A stretch of 64,000 nt of DNA from the NCBI GenBank assembly GCA_029747015.1, contig JAKOGI010002816.1:1-64000 (forward strand). Reading direction: 5' to 3'. The translations under genes and the position numbers were made by a program. Shown here one piece after another: positions 10,807 through 23,396 of this stretch. Below the pieces are notes generated by a model. The model searched no databases and had not been told where the DNA came from. It saw nothing but the letters and a program-made list of their open reading frames with translations. This DNA comes from Carnegiea gigantea (lineage: Eukaryota; Streptophyta; Magnoliopsida; Caryophyllales; Cactaceae). Position 1 is the first letter of the stretch. Every line of letters begins with the position of its first letter.

Positions 10807-13059
10807 TGCAACACCCCTAGCCCCTAGGGCCGGAAGCGTTATGTTTTCTTAACTTATTACTTAAATTCTGGGGAAAAACGGACACAGTTTCCTCTAAAAA
10901 CTAACCGTTTCCAGGCTAAAAGCCTTACAATAAATCCCTATAAATCAACGGAAGCGTAAAACATTTAAAAGAATCTCAACGGCCACACACCGGAGTTTAC
11001 AACTCAACGAGCCACCCACTCAGATTATACCACACAGAATAGTTCATTAGTAAAGAAGAAATGAAAGATACAACTCAACGGTTCACACAACCGGAGTATT
11101 GGGGTTTACATCCCAAGTTATAACTAACTAAAACCAAGACGACATCTAACTAATTAGATGGTTGGCTTGTACGGCTATACAGAGCGACCTTTATACCATA
11201 TACAATACATGAACTAGAATGCTTGGTTTATATGCGTTTAGAAACTAAGAATACATTACATGACTTCGTTAAAGACGTAAGTAGGCACACATGACACCCT
11301 GCAAGCGAGAATAGACTCCATTTTGACATAGTTGACTCAACTTCTTCCTGTCACAAGAAAACCTGGGGAAAAAGGGGAAAGAGTAGCAGGATGAGTAACC
11401 ACACGCTTAGTGAGTATCCCCCAACCCCCTTAAAACCAAAACCGTTGCAGGCAATAATATATTTACTAGTCACACATCACGTATCCATACTTTACTATCA
11501 TATTAGGCATTCCTAAAATTCTTATGGAAATATCACTAACCATAAAGTTCACTTTAAGCACTCAAACACATTTCTAGGTCTCTAAATGACCAAACTTCTT
11601 TACTAGCAAACACTTGGGCATGTAGACAGGCAACAGAGACTATGAATTGAACTTTCTTTCACAAAGGAAGCACATTCAAACTTATAGACCTGATGCATTA
11701 CAAAGATATGGTCGTGCTTTACTTAGAGTTTCATTCATACTGCACTTAGATTATGAATCACAAGATATGCACAAACATCTTTCTTTCTTTTTGTGAAATC
11801 ACTTTACTTAGCCTTACTTAAAATCTCATTCACATTTCATTAATAAGAAAGCACAGAACATATGCGTGTCATACACAAGAAGTTTTCTTTCTTTCTACTG
11901 AAAACACTTCATTTAGCCTCTGGAGGCTCATGAAAACCCTGCTCTTAGCCATTTGAGGCTCATATTCATTAAATGAATTTCTTTCATCTTGGTCTTTTAA
12001 TGACCCTTAAAAACTTTCTTTCTGAAATACTTAAAAATACGAAACGCCAATTGCTTTTCTTATTTAATAAGAAACTACTCTGGGCATAAGATTATCAAAG
12101 AGTGCTGGTTGGGAGAGATATACACTCAATCCCAGTGAGATTAACTCATGCTAAGCTCTTACTCCCGGGATGACAACTAACTTTGGACCTTAACCCTCGT
12201 CAGGGTCTCTAGGGATTACTCCCTAGGCTAGGGATTTCCCCGTTCAAGCAGGTTCACTCCCATCTATTGTCCACAAGCACTTATCTTAGCCATTTAAACT
12301 GGTCATAACGACTGATAAGTTTGCTACCTCTTACAGCGAAATCCTTTATCATGCAACTCACGCCTTTGTAAAACTCTTTAGGATTCCCCCGTTCAAGCAG
12401 GTTCACCCCCAAAACTGTATCCACTTAGTTAAAATATGCCATCATACGCTAATATTTATAGCTACTATTATTTCAAAACATGAAATCCTTCTTTGAAAAT
12501 CTCACCCTTATGCACACAATGTAACTTGAGGACATGGAAGGGAAGGGGGTCCACATGTATCACATTCAAGCACTTCATAATCAATTTATCACAATGAGCC
12601 ACACATGGCCTCGCAATCCACACGATTGTGGTTAATTCACAACCCAACAAACTCTCTCCTCACAAGCACCGTACCACAAGAACCTCAAACCACTCATAGT
12701 TCTTCCTCAAACCATGCAACTGCCATCTCGATTTCAATTTCAAAATCTAGCATCCTAATCTTTATGATATACTGAAATGCGATACATAACTTATGCAACT
12801 TACCAATGCTGGACTTACCGATTAAACAACTAACAATTAGTAGAGCGCTGCAACCAACGGTTATAACCATGCACATATATATATACATATAAGCATTCAT
12901 ACGAACTTAACTTGAAACGGACGTCTAATATATTAGGTTGGACTAACTAAGCATGAAACATGATTGCATTCATGTATGGTAGTTAGGGGACATAAACATG
13001 CTCAGTTCGTTGTCCAAATACTATGTCTAAAGCTATTGTATAAGCATAATTCAACTGAA

Positions 13060-13960
13060 TAGACAAGCGTTGATTCGGGCATTCATTCGTTGGCTCTAAG
13101 TTACATTTTGCCTATTACGTCATTTAAGCATATTACGTTTCACGGCGTTCGTCTATCACAACTTGGTTACTAAGCCGGCCTAATTATGTCATTCAAGCTT
13201 AACATAAGTCTAGTCTCTATTTAAGCATGAAACGATTCACTATTAAGGCTAATATGGTCATTTAGACATAATGCGATTCAAGCATTTTACTGAGCATGCT
13301 TATTTATACGATTTAAGCTTAACATGAATTAAATCTCTATTTAAGCATAAAACGATTCACTTATTTAGGCTAATTTGGTCATTTAGGCATAATACGATTC
13401 TAAGCTTTCATTTATTATATCAATGTTACTATTCGAACCCATTCATGTCATTTAGACATAATACGCTTTTAGGCATCCGTTTACCATGTCGATGTAACTA
13501 TTCGAGTCGACCTTTCAAACATGCATTAACTAAATGTACTAAACTTGATTCTAAGCATGCATAGCTTACTTTGAACCAAACTTTCAGGCACGTGTTAATT
13601 GAATGTACTAAAATCGATTCTAAGCATTCATATTTCGTTTCGGCACGTGTTAATTGAATGTACTAAAATTGATTCTAAGCATTCATATTTCGTTTCGAAA
13701 CTATTAATTAGGCATAAGCTAACTAAACGTGCTCGAATCGATTATAAACAGGCATAATTCATTTCGAAGCCATTTTTCAAGCATGAACTAACTGAACTAA
13801 CATGCATCGATTCGAAGGGTCATTCATTGCCTCGACATTACATTTCAAGCCTATTTAAGTCATTTTAGCATAATACGATTCAAGTTACTTTCAAGCTGTG
13901 ATTTTGCACATAAATCGATTCGAACCAACTCAGGTATAACTGAAACATAGCTACAGCCTA
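13060..13960 (-). repeat. Degenerate tandem array in LTR A
   Basis: Successive units each carry a CGATTC or ATTCGAA core spaced 55-70 bp apart (TTTAAGCATAA-AACGATTC, TACTAAA-T-GATTCTAAGC and so on). The 55-bp unit starting GGCACGTGTTAATTGAATGT at 13,587 is immediately repeated at 13,642 with one or two changes, an LTR A-specific expansion. The array corresponds to the ~69-bp array of the nested element. Confidence 0.7.
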
Positions 13961-14161
13961 CAAACAGATTTCATGCATTTCTAAGCTGAAATTAAAAGCT
14001 GATTCGAGACACGCATAGCTAACGGCAGCAAATGGCACTCTAGGTATACAATCCGGTTGGCCATAAACGGGTATGAAATCATCAGGCAACACATTTTCAT
14101 TCAATTCTTGACATTTCTAACTACTTTAGCTAGCCCTAATATGACATGCAACATCAATCTG

Positions 14162-14299
14162 CTGAAAACGTTTTTAGAAATAATAATAGCTTAGGAGAGG
14201 AGAAACACCCACTTGGACTCCAAGCTAAAGGCTCGAATCCCAGGCTGCTAGCTTGACTCTAGGGCTCGAACGACTCCCATTTCCTCGGTTCTTGCTCAC
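14162..14299 (-). other. Possible leader intron in LTR A
   Basis: On the minus strand a donor-like GAGGGTGAG (GT at 14,299-14,298) is followed 138 bp later by the acceptor-like TTTTCAG before CAGATTGATG. The acceptor block is conserved in all five LTR copies and the nested LTRs have an independent GTGAG donor upstream of it. This is inferred from motifs only; no transcript evidence is available. Confidence 0.3.
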
Positions 14300-15173
14300 C
14301 CTCGCATGAACAGACCCCCAAACCGTGCCCCATTTGCCCAATTCGAACCCTAGTTTCAACCCAAACTCTCACTCACTGACTTGATGCTTGAGGTTGCAAT
14401 TTTAAACTCGATTTAGAGGGGATTGAAGGCAATTAGAAACGGGATTGCATGGCTGAACTTTGGCTCGTGTATGGGGCTTGAATCGTAGCCCAATTCAACC
14501 GAAATCGCGCTGGCTTGTCTCCGATTTTGCTCGGAGTTTACATCAAAGGTTTGGTTTGATGATGGGGAGGCGAAATCCATGGATTTTCGGGTTGGGCTGA
14601 CCGAAAATTGGGGGTTTGGGGAGCTTGGCGATCGAGCATAGTGAAGGAGGAAGAAGAAGATGCAGAGTAGAGAAAGGGACAAGGGGGGTGTCGGGTTACA
14701 CGTGGAATGAAGAAGAAAGGGCCGAGCGCCCCTCTCTCAAAAATGCCCCTCCTCTCTCTCTTTTGTGTTAGGTTGTTCAATAATTAACACTGCTGGTCTG
14801 ATTTCGTACTTCATAATCTAAACCCATATCGACAATACAACCTTCTACTGATTGTTCGTTCCCAAATATATGAAGGTTCGAGTTTCATAAACCTCGAAAC
14901 TAATTCTAAGGTTAACAACCTACTCATATTCGGGAAACAACTAAATAAATCGAATAACAACTAAATTAAACTATCGATATAAATTAAGGGCACAAATAGC
15001 ACGACTTAACTTTAAAATCAATAATAACAATAGTAATTCTTTTTAATAAAATTATCATTCACATAAGCACATCTATTAATAATTTAACTCGTAAAGTTAA
15101 CAAAAATACTAATTTATAACGCAAAAAGATAATACAGTTAGCTTAATGGAAAACAAAGAATGCGAGTCTTACA

Positions 15174-15186
15174 TTCTTCCCCCCTT
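15174..15186 (-). other. Polypurine tract next to LTR A
   Basis: On the minus strand AAGGGGGGAAGAA abuts the start of LTR A. It is the expected primer for plus-strand DNA synthesis, and the same tract occurs at 33,696-33,708 and 26,206-26,218. Confidence 0.85.
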
Positions 15187-17804
15187 AAAAGAATTTCGTC
15201 GTCGAAATTCTAAATCTAAGTTCATCTTTCCTAGAATGCACGCACACAACCAAGATCTATGCGGTAGGTTTCCAAAAGATTTCATTTTGCAGACACTACT
15301 TCTTTTAAATCGAAAGGAAATGGCTTATGGTATCCAGTCTCCTCCTCGCCAGTCTTCTTTAAGCGTCTACTCACTCTATTTAGGCGCCGAGGGCAAATCG
15401 CATTGAAGAGGGGTAAATGAGTTAGCATGGATAACCATATTGAGTCCGCTTTGAAAATGAAATATAGATTTTTGATAATCTAGACTCAGTTTACATGGCA
15501 AGCATCAACTCTGTGCATATGCACCTATAAGTGGGCATCTAAAGGTATGGCATCTGGGACAATGATATTTTAAGGTCATATACTTAGTAGTCTCATTCGA
15601 AAACATGAATTCAAGTCACTTTTGGAATCACAGTGATTAACATGGGGACTCCTCTAACACGTTTAGAATAATAAAAACGTCACATAGTACCACATAGTAT
15701 CATTTGAGCATAACAGCAAGACATAGCATTGCATAGGATCAGTAATTTAGTATTCTCAAGACTAGGATTCCCAAGCAACATGAGGACGTCTAATACACAT
15801 ATAGTAAGCAATTACAAAATGGAAGCATATGTGACCGACATTTCCATGTTTTTAATTCAATTCCGAATAACTTTTAAACATTTCATTCATGGCAACTTGG
15901 ACAGGGCATGCTAAAGTCATATGAAGGCAGTTAACTTAGTCCAGTTCATTCAAAGGCATAAAGAAATCATATCACTCTGAGGTAAAATCAATTGATCAGG
16001 AAGCTACCACATCATGCTTAAGGTAGTAGAGACATTATATTACGTCAAATTGACAATGAAGGGGCTTAGGGTAATACTCGAATTCACATTGACATCATGT
16101 AGGGTATACAACAGAGCACTAAGGATTAAGAACCATGAATAGCACGAACTAGCATAACATGTCGATAGGAACACCTTGAGGAGAGAATGCTACGATAAGA
16201 ATACGTGAATATCGGTTTCTATGGTCGCCTCATCATGCTTCAAATACGTGTGTGCCGTTATTCAGTTATAACATGGGACCCAGGAATTCATGGGATGTAA
16301 ATGATGACTCTAAGGTCATACCATGCTATGAATCATGAGAGTTAAATCGTTTGGATAGCTAGGTCACATGCCAAATCCAACTTAGGTCAAGCAAACACCA
16401 TGGTGTGCACTTACTAAGCCAATCATTCATAAGACACTTGAAAACTGCGTATGATGACATGACCCCGAGTATTCTACCATGCTACTTTCTTACACAAGAG
16501 ACATATATCTCTATAGACATGATTCATGTAAATATAGCTCTATTGTCATCTAATCACGCATTACATACATCGAGTTCAACCAGTCCAATTATAACATGAG
16601 AAAACAGTAATGATGGGCTGTACATAACGATTTAAGAGTCACGTCGCGTAACTAATTGCACAAAGTCGAATTGTTCTAACTAATACAGTTACATGTTTAA
16701 TCAAATTCAAGCAGGCAGTTGCCGAAGCTCATTTTATTGGCATTTGATCACAAACACATCGATGGCCTTATAGGTACGCGTTAAGATCATATGAGGTACA
16801 TCTATCCTACAGGTGATCATAGGAGTCCTACTGCTTACGTCACTCACCTTGGTAGGGATTGTTTACTACGTACAATTCCAAAGTCTGCCAGGTTCTTTCC
16901 CCCTTATGCTTTCTAGGTATATCAGGGTTCGTTCAGGCTAAAACATTGTCACCCCATTCACGAATATCAATCCATATAATAAAAAGAACAACTAATGCAT
17001 GGTTTAGGTAATAATGGAAAAGAGGGGAAACAGTAGGTACACTACGCAATGTTTAACGAGGTCCAACCATTAGCATTTAGTTTTTCAAGCATGTATGTGA
17101 AAATATCTCCGAAATTCACTCAGGCAATTCAAAATTCACAGTAGCAAAGTACCATTTAGTAGGATATCAATCATAGCAACTGATTTCTAATCATTCCTTT
17201 CCTAGCTCAATACGAAGTATTCTATCGATGAACACATCTTAGCACATACACATTTACAAGCAACATTTGATAAAGACAAGGGCGTGTATTTGTGAATCTA
17301 AACTACCTCATCATCACTAACGGAAAGTTAATTCTTCGGTGTAGAAGACTTTAACTTGCAAGGTCCTTAGGTTTTCAAAAGAAAATAGTTTAACTGCTTC
17401 TGCCTCTCTCTCTACCAACCTTTGAGTATGTCAGCTCACTCTATTAAGGGGCCCGAGGAGGAAATCGTACTTTAGGGGCAAAGATGGGCTTCAGAGTTAA
17501 GGCTTTCCAATCATTTAATTTCAAATCATCAAGGCGTATAAGCAAACAAGCAAACAACCTTCGATTGAATTAACACTTAACTCATTTATGAGAATACAAG
17601 TTATTTAGCTTACACCCTTAACAATTCGTTCGTTCACTCGATTAGTGAGCTCACCCGAGCAGCTCCTAGCCAGCTAAATGCGCTAACATTCACATTAAAT
17701 GCACATTTGTAGACCTAGTATGCATATATCACATCATTATGAACGCGTTCCTATCGGCCTATATGAATGCAAGACTCAGGTCGCGGCCTATGGTCGCAGG
17801 ACCA

Positions 17805-17817
17805 TGCTCTGATACCA
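17805..17817 (-). other. Primer-binding site, initiator-Met tRNA type
   Basis: On the minus strand TGGTATCAGAGCA, the standard plant initiator-methionine tRNA 3'-end complement, begins 5 bp from the end of LTR B. It would prime minus-strand synthesis by a reverse transcriptase supplied in trans. Confidence 0.88.
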
Positions 17818-17822
17818 TCAAT

Positions 17823-19016
17823 TGTAACACCCCCAGCCCCTAGGGCCGGAAGCGTTACGTTTTCTTAACTTATTACTTAGATTCTGGGGTGAAATGGACA
17901 GAGTTTCCTCTAAAAACTGATCGTTTCCAGGCTAAAAGCCTTACAATAAACCCCTATAAATCAATGGAAATGTAAAACATTTAAAAGAATCTCAACGGCT
18001 ACACACTGGAGTTCACAACTCAATAAGCCACCCGCTCAGAGTACACCACACAGAATAGTTCATTAATAAAGAAAAAATAAAAGATACAACTCAACGGTTC
18101 ACACAACCGGAGTATTGGGGTTTACATCCCAAATCATAACTAACTAAAACCAAGAAGACATCTAACTAATTAGATGGTTGGCTCGTACGGCCATACAGAG
18201 CGACCTTCATACCATATACAATGCATGAACTAGAATGCTTGGTTGACATGTGTTTAGAAACTAAGAATACATTACATGACTTCATTAAAGATGTAAGTAG
18301 GCACACATGACACCCTGCAAGCGAGAATAGACTCCATCTTGACGTAGTTGACTCAACATCTTCCTGTTACAAGAAAACTTAGGGAAAAAGGGGAAAGAGT
18401 AGTGGGATGAGCAACCACATGCTCTGTGAGTGTCCCCCAATCCCCTTAAAACCAAAACCGTCGTAGGCAATAATATCTTTACTAGTCACATATCACGTAT
18501 CCATACTTTACTATCATATTAGGCATTCCTAAAATTCTTATGGAAATATCACTAACCATAAACTTCACTTTAAGCACTTAAACACATTTCTAGGTCTCTA
18601 AATGACCAAACTTCTTTACCAGCAAACACTCGGGCACGTAGACACGCAACAGAGACTATGAATTGAGCTTTCTTTCACAAAGGAAGCACATTCAAACTTA
18701 TAGACCTAATGCATTACAAAGATATGGCCATGCTTTACTTAAAGTTCCATTCACACTGCACTTAGATTATGAATCACAAGATATGCACAAACATCTTTCT
18801 TTCTTTTTGTGAAATCACTTTACTTAGCCTTACTTGAAATCTCACTCACATTTTATTAATAAGAAAGCACAGAACATGCGTGTGTCATGCACAGGAAGCT
18901 TTCTTTCTTTCTACCGAAAATACTTCATTTAGCCGCTAGAGGTGCATAAAAACTCTTCTATTAGCCTCTTGAGGCTCAAATTCTTTAAATGAATTTCTTT
19001 CATCTTGGTCTTATAA
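17823..19016 (-). repeat. Outer LARD LTR B, left part
   Basis: This is the 3' portion of the middle LTR in element sense, starting TGTAACACCCCCAGCCCCTA on the plus strand. It is interrupted after ...GGTCTTATAA by the nested element. The uninterrupted form of the junction is seen in LTR A (near 11,995) and LTR C (near 37,553). Confidence 0.88.
19012..19016 (+). repeat. Target-site duplication of nested element (left, TATAA)
   Basis: TATAA precedes TGTAACACC. The right copy at 30,579-30,583 is CATAA, one mismatch. The rejoined site reads GGTCTTATAATGACCCT, matching the same position in the sister LTRs. Confidence 0.8.
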
Positions 19017-19439
19017 TGTAACACCCCGCATTTTCGTTTTCCGTTAAGCTAATTAAATGTCCTTTTTACGTTCTAAAATCGTATTTTTAGTAACCGTATG
19101 AGTTAAATTATTAATTGATGTGCTTTTGGGAGCTATACTTTTATTAAAAAGGATATTATTATTGCTACTATTGATTTCAAAGTCAATTCGTGCCATTTAT
19201 GCCTTTAAATTATATCGATAATTCAATTTAGTCGTTATTCGATTTATTTAGTCGTTTCCTGAAAACGATTAGGTTTTCAACCTTAGAATTAGTTTCGAGG
19301 CTTATTAAATCGAACTTCGACGTATTTGGGTTCGAATAATTGATGAAGGGTTATGTATCGATTTGAGTTTAGAACAAGACATTTGAGATTGGACTAGCGG
19401 TTTTAGTTGAACGTTGTTAGTTTAACCCAAAACAAACAA

Positions 19440-20075
19440 AAAAAAAAAAAGAGAGATTGAAAAGGGAGAAAAGGGGGACCGAAGTCGGGAGACCCCGACC
19501 CCCCTTCTCACCGCACGCTCTCTCTCTCTCTCTAGCCCATCTCTCTCACTCTCTCTCTCTCTCTCTCACCGGCGACCGGTCACCTGGCGCTGCCGCCGGC
19601 CAGCACGCGTCATCGGCGAGAGAAAGGGGCGAACGGTCCCCCACACCACGCGTCCATCACCGCCCAAAAGCCACCACCGTCTCCCTCATCTCCTCACCTC
19701 ACACACGCTATACTCGCCGGTTCCAAGCCCCAATCCGCCTCCCCTGGCTGCCGGCGACCAACCTGTGCCGAGGCTGAGCAAAAATCGGCCATGGCTGGGC
19801 CGATTCTGGCGCAAGGACGGCCGGATACGCGGTCGAAATCATGCATGCACGGTGAGTTCAACTTCTCAACTCCTTTAAATTGAATCCCCACCTTGAATCC
19901 TCCTTAACCATGCTTAAATTTCTCAAAAAGCCACAAGTTAGGGTTTTTGGGTTTGGGCTAGTCGATTCACGTGCGAAGAGCAGAGGAGCATCTGGCTTTT
20001 GGTGTTCGATTTTGGCCTCAAATCAAGCTAAATTGTGCGTCTCTAGCGTGGTATCGAGGTGGGTGTTCTTCGCCT
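19440..20075 (+). other. LTR leader module unique to nested subfamily
   Basis: The nested LTR matches the reverse complement of the outer LTR before this block and again from about 20,075 (CAGCAGATTGATGTTGCATG), but not within it. The outer LTR has unrelated, likewise C-rich sequence here (14,110-14,790 on the minus strand). This marks an exchange of a promoter-proximal module between subfamilies. Confidence 0.6.
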
Positions 20076-20109
20076 CCTAAACTAATATTAATTTTCAAAC
20101 GAATTTCAG
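19852..20109 (+). other. Possible leader intron in nested LTR
   Basis: GTGAGT after ATGCATGCACG is a good plant donor, and AATTTCAG before CAGATTGATG is a good acceptor 258 bp later. The same pair occurs in the 3' LTR (27,054 region). Motif-based only. Confidence 0.3.
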
Positions 20110-20189
20110 CAGATTGATGTTGCATGTTAAGTTAGGGTTTGTTGAATGCGTTAGAAATGGCAAGAAGTGAGCTATACCTGCTTAGGTTC

Positions 20190-21020
20190 GATTCATGTAG
20201 TTAATGGATGCCTAAGATTGTGATTCGAAGTGAATTATACGTGCTTAGCATTAATTCGAATGCATGTAGTTAATGGATGCCTAAGATTGTGATTCGAAGT
20301 GAATTATACGTGTTTAGCGTTAATTCGAATGCATGTAGTTAATGGATGCCTGAGATTGTAAATTGATGCAAATTATGTGCGTTTAGCTTCAATTCGAACC
20401 AATAAACGTGAATCATGCCTGAGTTGTTAATTTGAAGTAATTTAAATGTGTTTAACGTCGATTCGAAACAATGAATGTAATTCATGCTTAAGATGTTAAT
20501 TCGAAGTAATTTAAATGTGTTTAGCGTCGATTCGAAACAATGAATGTAATTCATGCTTTAGATGCTAATTCAAAGTTAATTTAACGTGTTTAGCATCGAT
20601 TCAAGTTAATTAGTTGATGCATGAAAAAGAATTAAAAACGAAGTTATATTAACATGTTTAGCGTCGACTCAAGTTAATGAGATAACGTGCGAAAGAGAAT
20701 TAAAATCGAAGTTGTGTTAACATGCTTAGCTTCTATTCAAGTTATTTAGCTAATATATGAAAAAGGGTTAAAATCGAAGTCCTTTTAACGTGTTTAGCTT
20801 CCATTCGAATTGATTAACCGATGCGTGCAAATGAGCTAATTTTGAGGTTAATGAAATGTGTTTAGCTTCGAATCAAGTGGATTAGCTAATGCATGTTAAA
20901 GGAATTAATCTCGAAGTTATATAAACATGTTTAGGTTCAACTCGAGTTAAACTAACTAATGCATGTAAACGAATTAAATTCGAAGCTATTGAAATATGTT
21001 TAGTTTTCACTCGAACCTCT
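20190..21020 (+). repeat. ~69-bp tandem array in nested 5' LTR
   Basis: About twelve degenerate units. GATTCGAAG recurs at 20,222 and 20,291, and GTTTAGCGTCG-type cores at 20,450 and 20,519, both giving a 69-bp period. The common core is CGTGTTTAGC-TC-ATTCGAA followed by a GCATG-rich spacer. Units become more divergent toward the right. Confidence 0.8.
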
Positions 21021-23383
21021 GTTCTCTGTACATTCATGCTTAGGAAAGTTGCTTCGAAAAGTATCGTATATGTTTAGAATCAAATTATGTTTGATTTATT
21101 GAATAAAGTGTTGTCGATTCATGAATAAATGTGGCCATATGAACGCTTGTTGTAGCGCACCGCTGAATGGTGCTGGATGCTCAGGTAAGAACCTAAACTT
21201 CACCCTTTATTTTTATAAGCTAATAGGATAATATGTTGTGATTAATGAAACGATGAATCGAGTTGGTAGTTGGATGGTTTGAGGAAAGAATCATGAGCGT
21301 TCGAGGTCCTGTGGTACGGTGCTTGTGAGGAGGGAGTTCGGGTTGTGAAATTACCGCAATCGTGTGGATTGCGAGGCCATGTGTGGCTCATTGTGTTGAA
21401 ATGATTACGAAGTGTTTAAATGTGATATGTGTATTCCCTTTTTCTTGTATGTCTAAAATGTAACATGCGCGTGGAAGGGTGATGTTTTAGCAAATGACTT
21501 TTCATGTGTTTTAAATGAATAATAGCCATATCTAGTAACGAGCTATGACCTATTTTAGCTATTCAAATAGTGTTTGGAGGAATCCCTAAAACGTTTTTAA
21601 CAAAAGGGAGATGGGAATTATACGTTGAATGATTTTATTGTTTGAAATGGAAAATTACTAGCCGTTATGGCCGATACGCTTTAAGTGGCTAAGATAATGT
21701 GCTGCGGACAATATGATATGATGTAATGTTAACCTAGGGGATAAGTCCGGATAAACCCTAGAGGCCCTGACGAGGGCTAATGTAATGGTCCGATATGTTA
21801 TATGTAGCCATCCCGGGAGTAAGAGCTTAAGCGTGAGCGTTAGGTCTCACTATGGGGTCGAGAATAGTTCTCACCCAATCAGCACCCTGTAATGATCTTA
21901 TGCCAGAAGTACTTTCGTACTAAGTTAAGAAAAGCAATTGGCCTTTGCCATTTTATATGTTTTAAAGAAAAAGAATGTTTTATGGGCCCAAAGAGGCCGC
22001 ATGGAATGAATATGAAATGCATACAAGGGTCGTTTTACGACGAATGCGAAATGTAAACTCTTTCAAAAGATTGAGAACCTCAAGGTTATGAAATGCTTTC
22101 AATGTTCAAAGAAAGTTTCATTGCAGATTTAAAGAAAATGTTCTTAAATATGATGAATGTGGATTCTTAGCCTGTGTATTAAAGGAAAGCTTTCAATGGA
22201 TGCATTATGAATGATTCTTAAGTATGGTTGAACGTGGATTCCAATCTTATGTGGCATCATTCTTATCCATAGCAAATCTGTCTGATTTAAAGTGTATGAG
22301 ATGAGAAAGAAAGTTATAGCACGTTGAAAATTCTATGAATGAAGGCGTCTCTTCCTAAAAGAATGAACGTTGATATGTGTTTATGTGTGTGATATGTATA
22401 TTATATGAATGAAATGCCAAGAAAAGTGTATTTATGAAAAGGGATAACCTTCAATACACATCATATGATTGAGAGTTCATGTGTAGTTCAAATGGAGTAT
22501 TAGGAAGTTATGTTATGAAAAGAAAAGATCCTTATACTTAGCCTTTGATACTCACATGCCTAACTGCTTGCTAGTAAAGAACTCCGTCGTTGAGGAACCT
22601 AGAAATATGATTGGGTGGTCGAAGTGAAGTTTATGTTTAGTGATCCTCCCATAAAGGTTCTATAAATATCTATTATGATAGTAAAGTATGGAAACATGAT
22701 ATGTGACTAGCAAAGATAGTATTGCTTGCAACGGTTTTGGTTTTAAGGGGGTTGGGGGACACTCACTGAGCGTGTGGTTGCTCATCCCATTACTCTTTCC
22801 CCTTTTCCCCAGATTTTCTTTCTGACAGGAAGAAGTTGAGTCAGATAAGTCCAGAAGGAACCTATTGTTGCTTACAAGGCGTCCGTATGTGCTCATTGGA
22901 AGGGATCTTACGTGTTTAATGAAGTCATGTAATGTACTTTTAGTTTATAAAGGTCTGTAAACGATTATTCTAGTTCATGTATTGCATATGGTATAAAGGT
23001 CGCTCTATATGGCCGCTTGAGCCAACCATCAAGTTAGTTAGATGTCTTCTTGATTTAATTTAGCTATGTTTTGGGATGTAAATCTTAATACTCCGGTATT
23101 GTTAACCGTTGAGTTGTATCTTCTATTTCTTCTTTATTCATGAATCAATCTGGTTGGTGTACTCTGAGCGAGTGGCTCGTTGAGTTATGAACTCCGGCGT
23201 GTGGCCGTTGAGCTATGTTTCAAATGTTTGCGCTTCCGTTGATTTACAGGGACTTATTGTAAGGCTTTTAGCCTGGAAATAGTCAGTTTTTAGGGGGAAC
23301 TCTGCCCATTTCGTCCCAGGATTTAAGTAAGAAGTTAGGAAAGCGTAACGCTTCTGGCCTAGGGGCTGGGGGTGTTACATTGA

Positions 23384-23396
23384 TGGTATCAGAGCA
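23384..23396 (+). other. Primer-binding site, initiator-Met tRNA type (nested element)
   Basis: TGGTATCAGAGCA, four bases after the 5' LTR end, is an intact complement to the 3' end of plant initiator-Met tRNA. Confidence 0.93.

Larger units (their letters stand above)
10807..15173 (-). repeat. Outer LARD LTR A (3' LTR)
   Basis: 4,367 bp, with plus-strand edges TGCAACACCCC...GTCTTACA. It aligns end to end with LTR B and LTR C. Notable differences are a C in the terminal TGCAACAC and a second copy of a 55-bp unit at 13,587-13,696 that B and C lack. An 89-codon minus-strand frame (14,682-14,413) is also open at the same place in LTR B but not in LTR C; it resembles no known protein and is probably fortuitous. 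Confidence 0.88.
15174..17822 (-). mobile_element. LARD internal domain 1 (non-coding)
   Basis: 2,649 bp between LTR A and LTR B, homologous throughout to internal domain 2 and more distantly to the nested element's interior. No gag, protease, reverse transcriptase or integrase motif is seen in any frame; short open frames such as 15,729-15,914 and 16,405-16,599 (plus strand, so antisense to the element) are the longest. A ~90-bp motif (GCGCCGAGGGCAAATCGCA near 15,385; GGGCCCGAGGAGGAAATCGT near 17,455) is present near both ends in the same orientation. Confidence 0.82.
19017..23379 (+). repeat. Nested LARD 5' LTR
   Basis: 4,363 bp. Order: AT-rich start, A-tract (19,437-19,451), GA- and CT-rich then CG-rich leader (19,452-19,850), possible leader intron (19,852-20,109), ~69-bp tandem array (20,190-21,020), and a long 3' part ending CCTAGGGGCTGGGGGTGTTACA. 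The 106-codon frame at 19,457-19,777 is driven by CT-repeat Ser-Leu codons and GC composition and continues open in the 3' LTR (26,609-26,977, with a longer start). I do not regard it as an established gene. Confidence 0.9.

Noticed and set aside
14413..14682. 89-codon LTR frame conserved between LTR A and LTR B as a possible gene
   Set aside because: It is closed in LTR C and absent from the nested subfamily; openness in two recently duplicated LTRs is expected by descent.
17805..17817. A tRNA-Met gene
   Set aside because: Only the 13-base 3'-end complement is present, at the position of a retroelement primer-binding site; no cloverleaf can be formed.
19457..19777. 106-codon frame in the nested LTR, also open (122 codons) in the 3' LTR at 26,609-26,977
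   Set aside because: Ser-Leu repeats from CT dinucleotides and GC-rich composition explain the open frame. The corresponding part of the outer LTR is unrelated sequence, so there is no conservation to support a gene.
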